Shown here piece by piece: positions 16,370 to 25,017 of a stretch of DNA of 61,825 bases (its first letter is position 1; every line of letters starts with the position of its first letter). The translations under genes and the position numbers were made by a program. Location of the stretch: positions 1 to 61,825 of the forward strand of contig DHSR01000054.1 in NCBI GenBank assembly GCA_002410555.1. The letters run 5' to 3'. Under the pieces are notes generated by a model. The model was given only the letters and a program-made list of their open reading frames with translations. It was not told the origin of the DNA and did not search any database. Source of the stretch: Bacteroidales bacterium UBA5281. GTDB lineage: Bacteria > Bacteroidota > Bacteroidia > Bacteroidales > Lentimicrobiaceae.

Positions 16370-16400
16370 CAATGCCTGTAATTGAATGCGGGCATTGTTT
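16370..16400 (+). other. Inverted repeat between tRNA-Pro and tRNA-Thr
   Basis: CAATGCC (16370-16376) and GGCATTG (16391-16397) are perfect arms around 14 bases, with TTT immediately before tRNA-Thr. The T-run is too short for a strong terminator; it could be a processing hairpin or weak terminator. Confidence 0.45.
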
Positions 16401-16473
16401 GCCACTTTAGCTCAGTTGGTAGAGCAGCGCATTCGTAATGCGCGGGTCGGGGGTTCGAGTCCCCTGAGTGGCT
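16401..16473 (+). tRNA. tRNA-Thr (anticodon CGT)
   Basis: Acceptor GCCACTT pairs with GAGTGGC (last pair T-G). Anticodon stem GCGCA/TGCGC with loop TTCGTAA gives anticodon CGT, reading ACG. T-arm GGGGG/CCCCT with TTCGAGT. Discriminator T; CCA not encoded. Confidence 0.96.
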
Positions 16474-16474
16474 C

Positions 16475-16501
16475 GCTGGCCGGTTATGCCGGCTTTTTTA
16501 T
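16475..16501 (+). terminator. Terminator after tRNA-Thr
   Basis: GCCGG and CCGGC arms around TTATG are followed by seven T, two bases after the tRNA. Confidence 0.8.
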
Positions 16502-16551
16502 ATTATCGGCTTTCCTGAGTTTCCTTCCATCCTGAATAGTTAATAAAAAAA

Positions 16552-16620
16552 GCCACCAAGACCAACTTTCACTACGTTGTGGCTGGCAGGCACAAGAAAA
16601 CCAGGGTTCACAAAGAATTG
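16552..16620 (-). repeat. 69-bp dispersed repeat, copy 1
   Basis: Read on the minus strand, this segment aligns without gaps to 42036-42104 on the plus strand, 53 of 69 positions identical by manual count. It lies in a gene-free gap between tRNA-Thr and terC. No frame is conserved, so it is a non-coding repeat. Confidence 0.85.
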
Positions 16621-16756
16621 GAAATCAAAAATTAAACTTAGCGAGTCTCTGTGCATGCCTGCTCAGGGGGGCAGGTCTTTTAGGCCTTTGTGATGAAAAT
16701 GCTTTATGCTTAGGTGGCTCAGGTTTATGCTCTATGAGACATTAAAAGAACAGGGG

Positions 16757-16770
16757 TTTTTCAGCAGGAC
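16757..16770 (+). repeat. TTTTTCAGCAGGAC motif copy
   Basis: This 14-base motif recurs near 5148 and, inverted, near 6919. All three copies are in intergenic gaps beside other repeat remnants. Confidence 0.5.
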
Positions 16771-16774
16771 TTAT

Positions 16775-17830
16775 TTATTTCTTTAATTTTTCAGGAAATA
16801 TCATGGAGGCCAATATGCTTACAAAAAGAATACTTACAATAATTATAAGTGAATGCATAGTGGTAAAACCCAGCGTTTTTAACCAGGTATGGAGCAGCAT
16901 TTTAACACCTATAAAAAGCAACAGCAATGCCAATCCGGGCTTGAGAAAGCGGAACATACCAATAACATTTACTACCATAAAAAACATGGCCCTTAACCCA
17001 AGTATGGCGAAGATATTAGAGAAGAAGACAATATATGGATCTTTGGTGATGGCAAAAATAGCCGGAATAGAATCTACTGCGAAGATTACATCTGAAAATT
17101 CAATCACCATCAGTACAATAAACAATGGAGTGATGTATAGTTTGCCCTCTTTTCGGACAAAAAAATGATTTCTCACAAATCCCTGATGTACCCTGAAATA
17201 TCTTGATGCAAATCTGACCACCGGATGGGTGGCAATATTGATTTGCTCATTGGCAGTGCGGCTAACCAACATATGAATGGCCGTATAAATGAGCAATCCG
17301 CCAAAAAGATAGAGTACCCAGTTGAACTGTTGAATAAGTGCTGAAGCAGTGAAAATAAAAATAAATCTAAGTACAATGGCTGCAAGGATTCCCCAAAATA
17401 AAACCCGCCGGTAATATCTGGAATCTACCCCAAAAGCGTAAAACACCATGACAATCACGAAAATATTATCTACTGACAACGCCTTCTCTATCAAATACCC
17501 GGTCAGAAACTCCAGGCCCAGATTGTTTTTATACACTTTGAGGGCCTCCGGATAGGTAAGTCCTGATATATTGATGGGATGGTCAAACTTATCAATCAGA
17601 TGTTCAAGTTGTTCAAGGGTACCTTCATTGCCCAGATGAATCCATTCCCCATGTAATAAAAGAAGACCGTAAAAAGCGAAGGAGAGAAATATCCAGATCA
17701 GGGTGTAAAACATAGCCTCGCGAAAAGGTACGATGTGATCTCTTCGATCAAAAACCCCCAGATCGAGTAAAATAATACCCGTAATTATAACGATAAATAT
17801 GGAAAAAAAAATCAGTTCGTGCGGATTCAT
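16775..17830 (-). CDS. TerC family membrane protein
   Basis: The 351-aa polytopic protein has about nine hydrophobic helices. It carries the TerC signatures: FLTGYLIEKALSVDNIFV (with Glu and Asp in membrane) and the second half VIEFSDVIFAVDSIPAIFAI. The family (Alx, TerC) is linked to metal, chiefly manganese, efflux and loading of exported proteins, and to tellurite or pH stress. A hydrophilic insert near residues 65-105 makes it longer than minimal members. The start is the ATG at 17828-17830. It is monocistronic with its own -7 box. Confidence 0.92.
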   Translation of the reverse strand: MNPHELIFFSIFIVIITGIILLDLGVFDRRDHIVPFREAMFYTLIWIFLSFAFYGLLLLHGEWIHLGNEGTLEQLEHLIDKFDHPINISGLTYPEALKVYKNNLGLEFLTGYLIEKALSVDNIFVIVMVFYAFGVDSRYYRRVLFWGILAAIVLRFIFIFTASALIQQFNWVLYLFGGLLIYTAIHMLVSRTANEQINIATHPVVRFASRYFRVHQGFVRNHFFVRKEGKLYITPLFIVLMVIEFSDVIFAVDSIPAIFAITKDPYIVFFSNIFAILGLRAMFFMVVNVIGMFRFLKPGLALLLLFIGVKMLLHTWLKTLGFTTMHSLIIIVSILFVSILASMIFPEKLKK

Positions 17831-17850
17831 CAACTACACTTTAACGGGCG

Positions 17851-17858
17851 CAAAGTTA
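17851..17858 (-). promoter_or_regulatory. Bacteroidota -7 box (TAACTTTG) of terC
   Basis: The minus strand reads TAACTTTG, 20 bases before the terC ATG. Confidence 0.5.
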
Positions 17859-18248
17859 GTTGAATATTGAACGAATTATTATATGGCAGCAACATTATAT
17901 TAAATTTTAATAGTAACCGATAAATTTAAAGAGATTCATCAGTTCGCTCTGAATGGCAGACTATTACACTATTTTTGGTGATTGGGGAGGGAAGGAAGCG
18001 CAGTTTATTCTCGCCCTCAGGCTCCCTTATCACTATAAACTATATGAATTTCATTTAGAAGGAAACACATTGAAGTGATGATTCTTTACTATGAGAAATA
18101 GTTTTGCCGGTCACTAATGATTAAAATTCATATCAACGGAATTCGAAATTTTATAAATGCGGGCCGATCAGACAACGTGACAAAAATTTATCTCTAAACC
18201 AATCAAAAAAAATGAAAATACAATACACAAAAAAACTTTAAAATATCC
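17859..18248. other. Intergenic region between divergent terC and glutamine synthetase
   Basis: About 390 bases with no credible gene. I see no riboswitch, tRNA or strong hairpin. The right half is very AT-rich and probably holds the upstream control region of the glutamine synthetase gene. Confidence 0.45.
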
Positions 18249-18256
18249 TACTTTTG
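18249..18256 (+). promoter_or_regulatory. Bacteroidota -7 box (TACTTTTG) of glutamine synthetase
   Basis: TACTTTTG lies 45 bases before the ATG. No -33 box is visible. Confidence 0.5.
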
Positions 18257-18301
18257 ACGCTCCTAAATTCAAACCATCAAATAAACCTAAAAATTTTTAT
18301 T

Positions 18302-19804
18302 ATGAGTAGTTTCAATGATCTTCACCCCAACCCCCTAGTACAATACCTGAATAAGCCTGCCGAATTATTTTCCCGTAATGATATAATCAAATATATTGAA
18401 GACCACAATATAGAGATGATAAATTTCAGATATACCGGAGGTGATGGACGATTAAAAACATTAAATTTTGTAATCAGTTCGCGCGAACACCTTCAATCCA
18501 TTCTGTCTACCGGTGAGCGGGTGGACGGTTCGAGTCTATTCCCTTTTATACAGGCGGGATCAAGTGATTTGTATGTTGTTCCCCGGTATCGTACTGCCTT
18601 TTTGAACCCTTTCTCCGAAATTCCGGCCATTGATATACTTTGCTCGTATTACAACAAAGATGGAGAGCCGCTTGAGAGTTCACCGGAATACATTTTACGC
18701 AAATCAAATGCGGTATTAAAGGAAAAAACGGGCTATGATTTTCATGTGATGGGTGAATTGGAATTTTATATCATCAGCAATGAGGTGGCTTTGTTTGAAG
18801 GTGTAGACCAAAAAGGCTATCATGAATCCTATCCTTTTGCCAAGTGGGAACACTTACGCACCGAAGCCATGACAGCTATGGCCAAAGCGGGTTGTCTGAT
18901 TAAATATGGTCATTCAGAAGTCGGAAACTTTACCCAGGATGGGAAACTTTATGAGCAAAACGAAATAGAATTTATGCCTACATACCTTGAATCCGCAGCC
19001 GATCAACTGGTGATTGCCAAATGGATACTCAGGGTGTTGGCGCATAAATATGGAGTAACTGTGACTTTTGCGCCTAAAATAACCTTAGGCAAAGCAGGAA
19101 GCGGATTACACATTCACACCAAACTGCTGAAAGACGATAAAAACGTAATGCTGACCGATGGCAAATTAAGTGAAGCTGCCCATCGCATTATTGCCGGGTA
19201 TCTTGATCTGGCTCCATCATTAACTGCTTTTGGGAACACCAATCCTACTTCTTATTTCAGATTGGTGCCTCATCAGGAAGCACCAACCAACATCTGCTGG
19301 GGCGACAGGAACCGCTCAGTGTTGGTAAGGGTACCTTTGGGTTGGGCAGGCAAACACAATATGATTTATGATGCAAATCCACTTGAAACACCCATTGATG
19401 ATGATTTTTCACAGTTACAAACGGTTGAATTCCGATGCCCTGACGGTTCTGCAGACATTTATCTTCTGATAGCCGGATTAACAGTTGCGGCACGTCATGG
19501 ATTGGAAATGGAAAATGCCCTTGAGCTGACCAAAGAAACTTATGTGGACATCAATATTTTCGATGAAAAGAATAAAACACGTTTAACTGAGTTAAACAAA
19601 CTACCTTTATCTTGTTGGGAATCAGCAGAAATGCTGGAAAAGCAAGCTGATATTTACATGAAATACAATGTTTTCCCCAAAGAGATGATTGCCGGAATTA
19701 CACGGCGGCTGCGCAGCTATAAGGATGAACACTTAAGAGAACAGATCAAAGACAGCAAGGACAAAATTATGCACGTGGTAGATCAGTATTTTCATTGCGG
19801 TTAA
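18302..19804 (+). CDS. Glutamine synthetase (type I-like)
   Basis: The 500-aa enzyme would make glutamine from glutamate, ammonia and ATP. It shows the N-terminal beta-grasp with DGSSLFPF, the catalytic MGELEFYI glutamates, NEIEF, GSGLHIHTKL with the paired His, NPTSYFRLVPHQEAP and NRSVLVRVP. ATG 18302 gives MSSFNDLHPN; an upstream in-frame start at 18254 overlaps the -7 box and is unlikely. I see no PII or regulator gene beside it. It converges with the UPF0104 gene, 7 bases apart. Some divergent paralogues use other amines, so substrate is inferred. Confidence 0.88.
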   Translation: MSSFNDLHPNPLVQYLNKPAELFSRNDIIKYIEDHNIEMINFRYTGGDGRLKTLNFVISSREHLQSILSTGERVDGSSLFPFIQAGSSDLYVVPRYRTAFLNPFSEIPAIDILCSYYNKDGEPLESSPEYILRKSNAVLKEKTGYDFHVMGELEFYIISNEVALFEGVDQKGYHESYPFAKWEHLRTEAMTAMAKAGCLIKYGHSEVGNFTQDGKLYEQNEIEFMPTYLESAADQLVIAKWILRVLAHKYGVTVTFAPKITLGKAGSGLHIHTKLLKDDKNVMLTDGKLSEAAHRIIAGYLDLAPSLTAFGNTNPTSYFRLVPHQEAPTNICWGDRNRSVLVRVPLGWAGKHNMIYDANPLETPIDDDFSQLQTVEFRCPDGSADIYLLIAGLTVAARHGLEMENALELTKETYVDINIFDEKNKTRLTELNKLPLSCWESAEMLEKQADIYMKYNVFPKEMIAGITRRLRSYKDEHLREQIKDSKDKIMHVVDQYFHCG

Positions 19805-19811
19805 ACTGAAA

Positions 19812-20906
19812 TCATTTGGTTTTGCGAAAGCGGATAAGTTTGCGCCCGAGGTAGACACGGCGCAGCCACAGAGGCAGAATCAGTGCGCCAAGCACCAGGT
19901 AGGGATAATAAGTCATCAAACGCCAGAACAGGGCAACGATGGTTGAAAGATCACCCTGAGGACCTTTGATAAACTCACGTAAAAAAATCGGGAAAAAATA
20001 TTCGGCAATGCCACTGCCTCCTGGTGTTGGGCTTATGAGCATAATTACCCACATCATAAGCTGACGTGCATATACAAGCATATTGTCGGTCCAACTCATG
20101 GTACCAGCAAAAGCCATAATCAGAAAATTGACCAGCCAGAAGCGGGCTGTCCATGAAATAACGGTGGCTCCAAATGCTTTGCTCCAATATTTAACCGGTT
20201 TGTCTTTTAGTTCCACAGAAGTTTCAATCACCTGATTTCCCATCATCCGCGCATCGCGCTTAAAACTCTTCAGAAAAGGGAGGTTGGTAAGTTTATCCAA
20301 TAACCAGCCAAAACCTGCCGGATTTATGAAAATACCATAGGCAAGCAACAATGCCAGTATCGAGATAAAGGCATAGCCCAGATAAAATATGCCCATGGTT
20401 CCCACCGAATAGCCAAACACATGTATTTTATTACTTACTATGGCCAAGCGGTCAAAACCTGCAATCAGAAATACCAGGGGAAGCATAATCAAATAAAAGA
20501 GTTCATCCAGCAAAGCTGTAACTATAACAATAGCCGTACTCCGCCCTGCTCCAAGTTTTTCTTTGGCAAGTATAAATATAGCAATTGCTGACCCTCCAAC
20601 CACGGATGGGGTTACACTGGAAGCAAATTCCCACAACATAATTACTTGAAAGGACTTTCGCCAGCTCAGGACTTTATCGGTTAGCAGGCGGATGCGATAC
20701 ATATAGGCAGCATCACGTAAAATAAGCATGAGCAGAGAACAAAAAAAATAAAAAACCGCATTCCATGTCCACGCTAACCCGGTAAGATTGCCCTTACCAA
20801 TATCGCGCATTATCATATAAATAATTACGGCAAGGCCGATGGCCACCGGAACTATTATCCTGCGGAAAGCAAAAATATTGAGAATTTTTCGCTGGGTACT
20901 TGACAT
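19812..20906 (-). CDS. UPF0104 / lysylphosphatidylglycerol synthase-type membrane protein
   Basis: The 364-aa protein has about eight membrane helices and the family feature of a central glycine/serine-rich pair of segments (SVTPSVVGGSAIAIF and ISPTPGGSGIAEYF). It matches the flippase-like membrane part of MprF (LPG_synthase_TM) without the soluble synthase domain. Such stand-alone proteins are usually of unknown function, possibly lipid or polyprenyl-lipid translocation. A second family member lies at 30284-31342. It has its own -7 box. Confidence 0.88.
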   Translation of the reverse strand: MSSTQRKILNIFAFRRIIVPVAIGLAVIIYMIMRDIGKGNLTGLAWTWNAVFYFFCSLLMLILRDAAYMYRIRLLTDKVLSWRKSFQVIMLWEFASSVTPSVVGGSAIAIFILAKEKLGAGRSTAIVIVTALLDELFYLIMLPLVFLIAGFDRLAIVSNKIHVFGYSVGTMGIFYLGYAFISILALLLAYGIFINPAGFGWLLDKLTNLPFLKSFKRDARMMGNQVIETSVELKDKPVKYWSKAFGATVISWTARFWLVNFLIMAFAGTMSWTDNMLVYARQLMMWVIMLISPTPGGSGIAEYFFPIFLREFIKGPQGDLSTIVALFWRLMTYYPYLVLGALILPLWLRRVYLGRKLIRFRKTK

Positions 20907-20939
20907 AATAATCCGGAATGGGTGTATTTACTAAACCTT

Positions 20940-20947
20940 CAAAGATA
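20940..20947 (-). promoter_or_regulatory. Bacteroidota -7 box (TATCTTTG) of the UPF0104 gene
   Basis: The minus strand reads TATCTTTG, 33 bases before the ATG at 20906. Confidence 0.55.
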
Positions 20948-20987
20948 ATAGATGTTTGCACGTCTTAACATTAAAACATTTCAATTC

Positions 20988-20995
20988 TAACTTTG
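20988..20995 (+). promoter_or_regulatory. Bacteroidota -7 box (TAACTTTG), possible hsp20 promoter
   Basis: TAACTTTG lies 120 bases before the hsp20 ATG, implying a leader of about 110 bases if used. No CIRCE element is visible between it and the gene. Confidence 0.4.
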
Positions 20996-21115
20996 TGTGC
21001 CATATTGTCATGCTGCTAATGGCTTTTATGCCACTTTGTCTAATTTCAAGGAGAGACCAACTATTGGAACACCATTTGACAAGAAGCAGATAAAACATCT
21101 TAAAAACACAACGAT

Positions 21116-21517
21116 ATGACATTTGTAAAAATTAAGGAGCCCATGAGTGCTCAGGCGTTTGGTCAATTATTTAATCGTCACCTAACCAACGATCAGGCTG
21201 AGGTTTTGACCAATATATTTACCGATGATTCAGCCTTTAACCTGGAACTTGCTATACCCGGATATGTACGCGAAGATTTTAGCATTACGGTTGAAGATCA
21301 GTTATTGGTTATTAAAGCTGAATCCAAAGAACAAGAAATAAAGGACGAAAGATACCTGAGAAAGGAATTTTCGGCCAATGGATTTCAGCGCAAATATTCG
21401 CTACCCAAAAAAGTAGATTCAGAACATATAAGCGCCAGCTACACCAATGGTGTACTTTCCATAAAGTTACCTTTTAAACAGGAAGTTTTGTTAAAGCGTG
21501 AAATTAACGTGGAATAA
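21116..21517 (+). CDS. Small heat-shock protein (Hsp20/alpha-crystallin)
   Basis: This 133-aa chaperone has an alpha-crystallin domain over about residues 36-125, with the hallmark ELAIPGYVREDFSITVEDQ and a near-C-terminal ASYTNGVLSIKLPF (the A-x-x-x-n-G-v-L motif). It binds unfolding proteins and prevents aggregation. The N-terminal arm is short (about 35 aa). It is a single gene with a terminator 20 bases downstream. Confidence 0.95.
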   Translation: MTFVKIKEPMSAQAFGQLFNRHLTNDQAEVLTNIFTDDSAFNLELAIPGYVREDFSITVEDQLLVIKAESKEQEIKDERYLRKEFSANGFQRKYSLPKKVDSEHISASYTNGVLSIKLPFKQEVLLKREINVE

Positions 21518-21537
21518 GCTTAAATGGTTATGATTAA

Positions 21538-21569
21538 ATGCCACAGCTATGATTGTTGTGGCATTTTTT
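21538..21569 (+). terminator. Rho-independent terminator of hsp20
   Basis: ATGCCACA pairs with TGTGGCAT around an 11-nt loop, followed by six T. Confidence 0.85.
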
Positions 21570-21582
21570 CATGGCAGCTATT

Positions 21583-22659
21583 TTAAAACAAATGCCGGAA
21601 AGGCAACAACATCCAGCCAATGGCTTTTTCAAGTAAAGGGCGCTTCAGCCAGGCCTCATAATTAAAAGGCACACAATATTTTTTAGTTTCTTCGATGTGG
21701 TTCCTCAATTGTGTAATCACCTCTGGATGACGTCCGAACAAGACTATCTCGAACTGATACCGGAAACTGCGATAATCAAAATTAGAGCTGCCGATGCCAA
21801 AAACTTCGTCGTCAACCATAAAAATTTTTGAATGCAGGTTGGTTGGGGTGTAATAATGGATATGAATATTATTGGTATAAAAATAACCCATATACTTGGC
21901 CCTGATCAGGTCCACTGCCCGAACATCGGAATGTAAGGGAAGCATAACATTCACTTTAACCCCACGGGCAGTTGCCCGGCTAAGTGAACGGCGGAGCTTG
22001 TAACCGGGTAAAAAATAAGGAGTTTCTATTACTATTTCGTTTTTCGCTTTCTGAATGTATTTCTCAAAATGTTTTTTTACTTGTTGCCGGTAAATAGAGG
22101 GAAGGTCCTGAACAATCTCAAAATCCCGGAAATTGATGGTCTTTTTATAAGCGAATTTGTTAAATATATATTGATTGTATAGCTTAAAGCTTGCCAGGAA
22201 AACCTTTCTAAATAAGGGAACTATCGCACCTTCGATCCTGAGTTGACTTTCACGCCAATCGAGTGAATAATCAGTAATGTTTGGAGAACCAAGATAAACA
22301 ATCTCATCGTCGATAATCAGTAATTTCCGATGGTTGCGGCGATGATTCTTAGTGAAGAAGTCTATAAAGAACCGAATTTTTTTAAAATATCTTACCTCCC
22401 CGCCATAACTTCGTAAAAGATTAAAATTCGCCTGCGGAATGACGGTACCCCAGTCATCGAGCAAAACTTTAACCCTGACTCCGGCTTTACACCGTTCAGT
22501 TATTGCATCAAGATATTGCATACCCAATGGATCATTGCCCAGGCGATAAAACTCCATATAAATGTAGGTTTTGGCAGCAGTGATATCCGCAAGCATGGCA
22601 GGATGGAAATCCCGCGGATTACTAAAGAGTGTGAAGTGAAAAGGGGCATCCTGTTCCAT
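21583..22659 (-). CDS. Phospholipase D-like / cardiolipin synthase-type protein
   Basis: This 358-aa protein has two HKD motifs: His110, Lys112 and Asp117 in NHRKLLIIDD, and His276, Lys278 and Asp283 in LHSKIFMVDDE. Each is followed by a GSPN or GSSNFDYRS loop as in bacterial cardiolipin synthases. The N-terminal membrane helices of ClsA are missing, so it is closer to ClsB-like cytosolic or peripheral enzymes. It would transfer phosphatidyl groups between lipids. It seems monocistronic. Confidence 0.88.
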   Translation of the reverse strand: MEQDAPFHFTLFSNPRDFHPAMLADITAAKTYIYMEFYRLGNDPLGMQYLDAITERCKAGVRVKVLLDDWGTVIPQANFNLLRSYGGEVRYFKKIRFFIDFFTKNHRRNHRKLLIIDDEIVYLGSPNITDYSLDWRESQLRIEGAIVPLFRKVFLASFKLYNQYIFNKFAYKKTINFRDFEIVQDLPSIYRQQVKKHFEKYIQKAKNEIVIETPYFLPGYKLRRSLSRATARGVKVNVMLPLHSDVRAVDLIRAKYMGYFYTNNIHIHYYTPTNLHSKIFMVDDEVFGIGSSNFDYRSFRYQFEIVLFGRHPEVITQLRNHIEETKKYCVPFNYEAWLKRPLLEKAIGWMLLPFRHLF

Positions 22660-22730
22660 AACCTCCGTAAAAGTTTCAACCAGGGCAAAGTTATGAAAAG
22701 TGATTCATTAAGCAGCAAATCATACCTGCT

Positions 22731-22979
22731 TTAATGCACTGATGAGTTCAGACTGTTGAATGACAGAGTAGCTAAATTGCAACGTTGATTGAAACATTTC
22801 AGGTGTTGGTGGTAGAGCATAGATAGATCCTCACTACTCATGCCGGAAAAATAAAAGTAACAGTATTTTAAATCCTGCCTGCAACTTAATTGATAACACG
22901 GGCAATCAGGCAATCTATTGCCTGCCGGGCAACACCTCACAAGTCCCATCATTTTCAATAGTGTTTCATTTTTATCCAT
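22731..22979 (-). CDS. Cysteine-rich small protein, 82 aa
   Basis: I do not recognise a named family. The protein starts MDKNETLLKMMGLVRCCPAG and has eight Cys, in CCPAGNRLPDCPCYQLSC and then single residues, with a C-terminal helix ending HLKCFNQRC. Small Bacteroidota proteins with a similar N-terminal CPAG...CP and a C-terminal H-x-x-C helix are familiar to me as unannotated ORFs. ATG 22979 is preferred because it follows directly from a complete promoter. It might bind a metal, but that is inference. Confidence 0.6.
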   Translation of the reverse strand: MDKNETLLKMMGLVRCCPAGNRLPDCPCYQLSCRQDLKYCYFYFSGMSSEDLSMLYHQHLKCFNQRCNLATLSFNSLNSSVH

Positions 22980-22994
22980 AGCATAAACTTTGTA

Positions 22995-23025
22995 CAAAAG
23001 TAACCTACCGAAATACTATATTCAA
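22995..23025 (-). promoter_or_regulatory. Promoter of the Cys-rich small protein
   Basis: On the minus strand TACTTTTG (22995-23002) has a TTG (23023-23025) 20 bases upstream. The -7 box is 15 bases before the ATG, which supports this short gene. Confidence 0.5.
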
Positions 23026-23088
23026 TACTTAACCATCAAACGCACGTAATGAATTATCATTCGTCTGCTTTCTGCGCATATTCGCAAT

Positions 23089-23838
23089 TTACATATCCCT
23101 GATAACCCTGATAAGTTCATCCCGTTTCCGGTATGCTACGGTAATTTCTGTATCGTCTTTTAATACAGCGATGAATTCATCTTTTTTAAATTTTTTCAAA
23201 TATTTCAGGTTGATGAAATGAGATTGATGCACCCTGAAAAATCCATTTTCTTCCAGTTGCCCGGCAAATTCGCTCAATGACTTTGATATCATAATGCGCT
23301 CTCCGTTTTTCAGAATGAAAATAGAGTAATTCCGATCGGATTCACAACGTATAATATCATCGAAATCAATAATATGAAAAGCATCAAATGTCTTTAATAT
23401 AAATTTTTTAGCTTCTGTTTCCAGAGGTTTCATATATGTATCGAGCATCGACCTCAAATTATCATTCAGGTTGGTAATTTCGATTTCACGCCCGGCTTTT
23501 TCCACTGCAGCGCGAAGCTCTTCCGGATCTACCGGTTTGGTTATATAATCGATGGCGTTAAATTTAAATGCTTTGATGGCATATTCTTCATAAGCCGTGA
23601 TGAATATAACCCTGAATGAAACAGGCATAAGCTGACGTACCAGTTCAAATCCCGAACCGTCAGGCATTCTAATATCCAGAAAGACCAGATCAGGTTTCAT
23701 TTGCTTAATGACTTTAACTCCAGAACGAACATCCTGGGCTTCGGCAACTACTTCAATATTGGTACAATAGAGAGAAATCATATCGCGCAGGGTTTCCCTC
23801 GACATGAATTCATCATCCACAATTACTGTTCGTATCAT
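23089..23838 (-). CDS. LytTR-type response regulator
   Basis: The 249-aa protein has a receiver domain (residues 2-120, phosphoacceptor Asp55 in LVFLDIRMP, Lys in DYITKPVD) and a C-terminal LytTR DNA-binding domain (about 145-249, FFRVHQSHFINLKYLKKF). Family members bind direct repeats upstream of targets. The usual partner, a 7TM/5TM-Lyt or His-kinase gene, is not adjacent, so it is an orphan here. Confidence 0.93.
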   Translation of the reverse strand: MIRTVIVDDEFMSRETLRDMISLYCTNIEVVAEAQDVRSGVKVIKQMKPDLVFLDIRMPDGSGFELVRQLMPVSFRVIFITAYEEYAIKAFKFNAIDYITKPVDPEELRAAVEKAGREIEITNLNDNLRSMLDTYMKPLETEAKKFILKTFDAFHIIDFDDIIRCESDRNYSIFILKNGERIMISKSLSEFAGQLEENGFFRVHQSHFINLKYLKKFKKDEFIAVLKDDTEITVAYRKRDELIRVIRDM

Positions 23839-24061
23839 ATGAGGTCAGTTAAAATTTGCAGACCGGCTTATACCTGTTTGGATGTTGTAAATATATGAAA
23901 AATGGTTGAACTCCAAACATTATTTTGTCAGGTACAATACTTCCGAAACTTATTCCGCTGGTTTTGGGTGAATAATTCCGGTAAAACCTCATAAAAAACT
24001 CAGAGAAATGAAAAATGTTTATCAGTTAATCATTAAAACGGATAAATAAGGGTTTAAAAGT

Positions 24062-24069
24062 TACTTTTG
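24062..24069 (+). promoter_or_regulatory. Bacteroidota -7 box (TACTTTTG) of the yicC operon
   Basis: TACTTTTG lies 67 bases before the yicC ATG. The gene-free stretch upstream shows no other signal. Confidence 0.45.
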
Positions 24070-24136
24070 GCTTTCATTTAGATTAATGAAAGAACAAGGT
24101 GTAACGCTGAAATTTGTAGATTTGCTAAAAAAACAT

Positions 24137-25009
24137 ATGCTAAAATCCATGACCGGCTTTGGACGCGGGACTGCCCAACTCAACAGCAAGAAGATTACCA
24201 TTGAAATAAAATCATTAAACGGCAAGCAGTTGGATATCAACCTTCGTATGCCTGCTTTTTTGCGAGAGAAAGAGGCTGATATCAGATCTATGCTTGCTGC
24301 GGTCGTAGAAAGAGGTAAAACCGAGATAACCTTAAGTGCAGAAACCATAGCAAACGAGCCTGCACACGGCATTAATACTGCCCTGGTAACGGCTTACTAT
24401 AAAGACTTAAAATCACTGGCCGTTCAACTTGGTGCAACAGACAATAACTTACTTTCGGTGGTCATGCAGTTTCCCGAAGTGTTTAACCAGAGCAACGGCG
24501 AACTGAGCGAGGAAGAATGGATTATATTGCGCAATACCATTGCTAATGCATTAAAACAACTCGATGATTTCCGGCTGCATGAAGGGGCATTGCTGCAGCA
24601 GGATTTTACACAGCGCATAGGACAAATTCTGGTGTTACTGGAAAAAATAGAGCCCTTTGAACAACAGCGTATATTGAATATTCGTGAAAAAATGAATCAG
24701 GGGTTTAACGATTATCTTAAAGGAGTCAATCCCGATCTAAACCGTTTTGAACAGGAGATGATCTATTATCTGGAGCGGCTTGACATTACTGAAGAAAAAG
24801 TGAGGTTGCGCAAGCATTGCGATTATTTCATGTCCACGCTATCCGAACCCATTTCCTCTGGCAGGAAACTCTCATTTATTGTTCAGGAGATTGGCAGAGA
24901 AATCAACACCCTGGGATCGAAAGCCAACGATGCTGCCATTCAAACATTGGTGGTAGAGATGAAGGATGAGCTAGAGAAGATAAAAGAACAATTGGCCAAT
25001 ATTTTATAA
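24137..25009 (+). CDS. YicC/YloC family endoribonuclease
   Basis: This 290-aa protein starts with the diagnostic MLKSMTGFGRG and contains EIKSLNGKQLDINLRMP and a C-terminal GRKLSFIVQEIGREINTLGSKAND. Family members are recently recognised endoribonucleases that affect RNA turnover. The ATG at 24137 gives the family N-terminus; an upstream ATG at 24086 is in frame but not supported. It lies 8 bases before gmk; the yicC-gmk pairing is conserved in many bacteria. Confidence 0.93.
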   Translation: MLKSMTGFGRGTAQLNSKKITIEIKSLNGKQLDINLRMPAFLREKEADIRSMLAAVVERGKTEITLSAETIANEPAHGINTALVTAYYKDLKSLAVQLGATDNNLLSVVMQFPEVFNQSNGELSEEEWIILRNTIANALKQLDDFRLHEGALLQQDFTQRIGQILVLLEKIEPFEQQRILNIREKMNQGFNDYLKGVNPDLNRFEQEMIYYLERLDITEEKVRLRKHCDYFMSTLSEPISSGRKLSFIVQEIGREINTLGSKANDAAIQTLVVEMKDELEKIKEQLANIL

Positions 25010-25017
25010 TTTTACGC

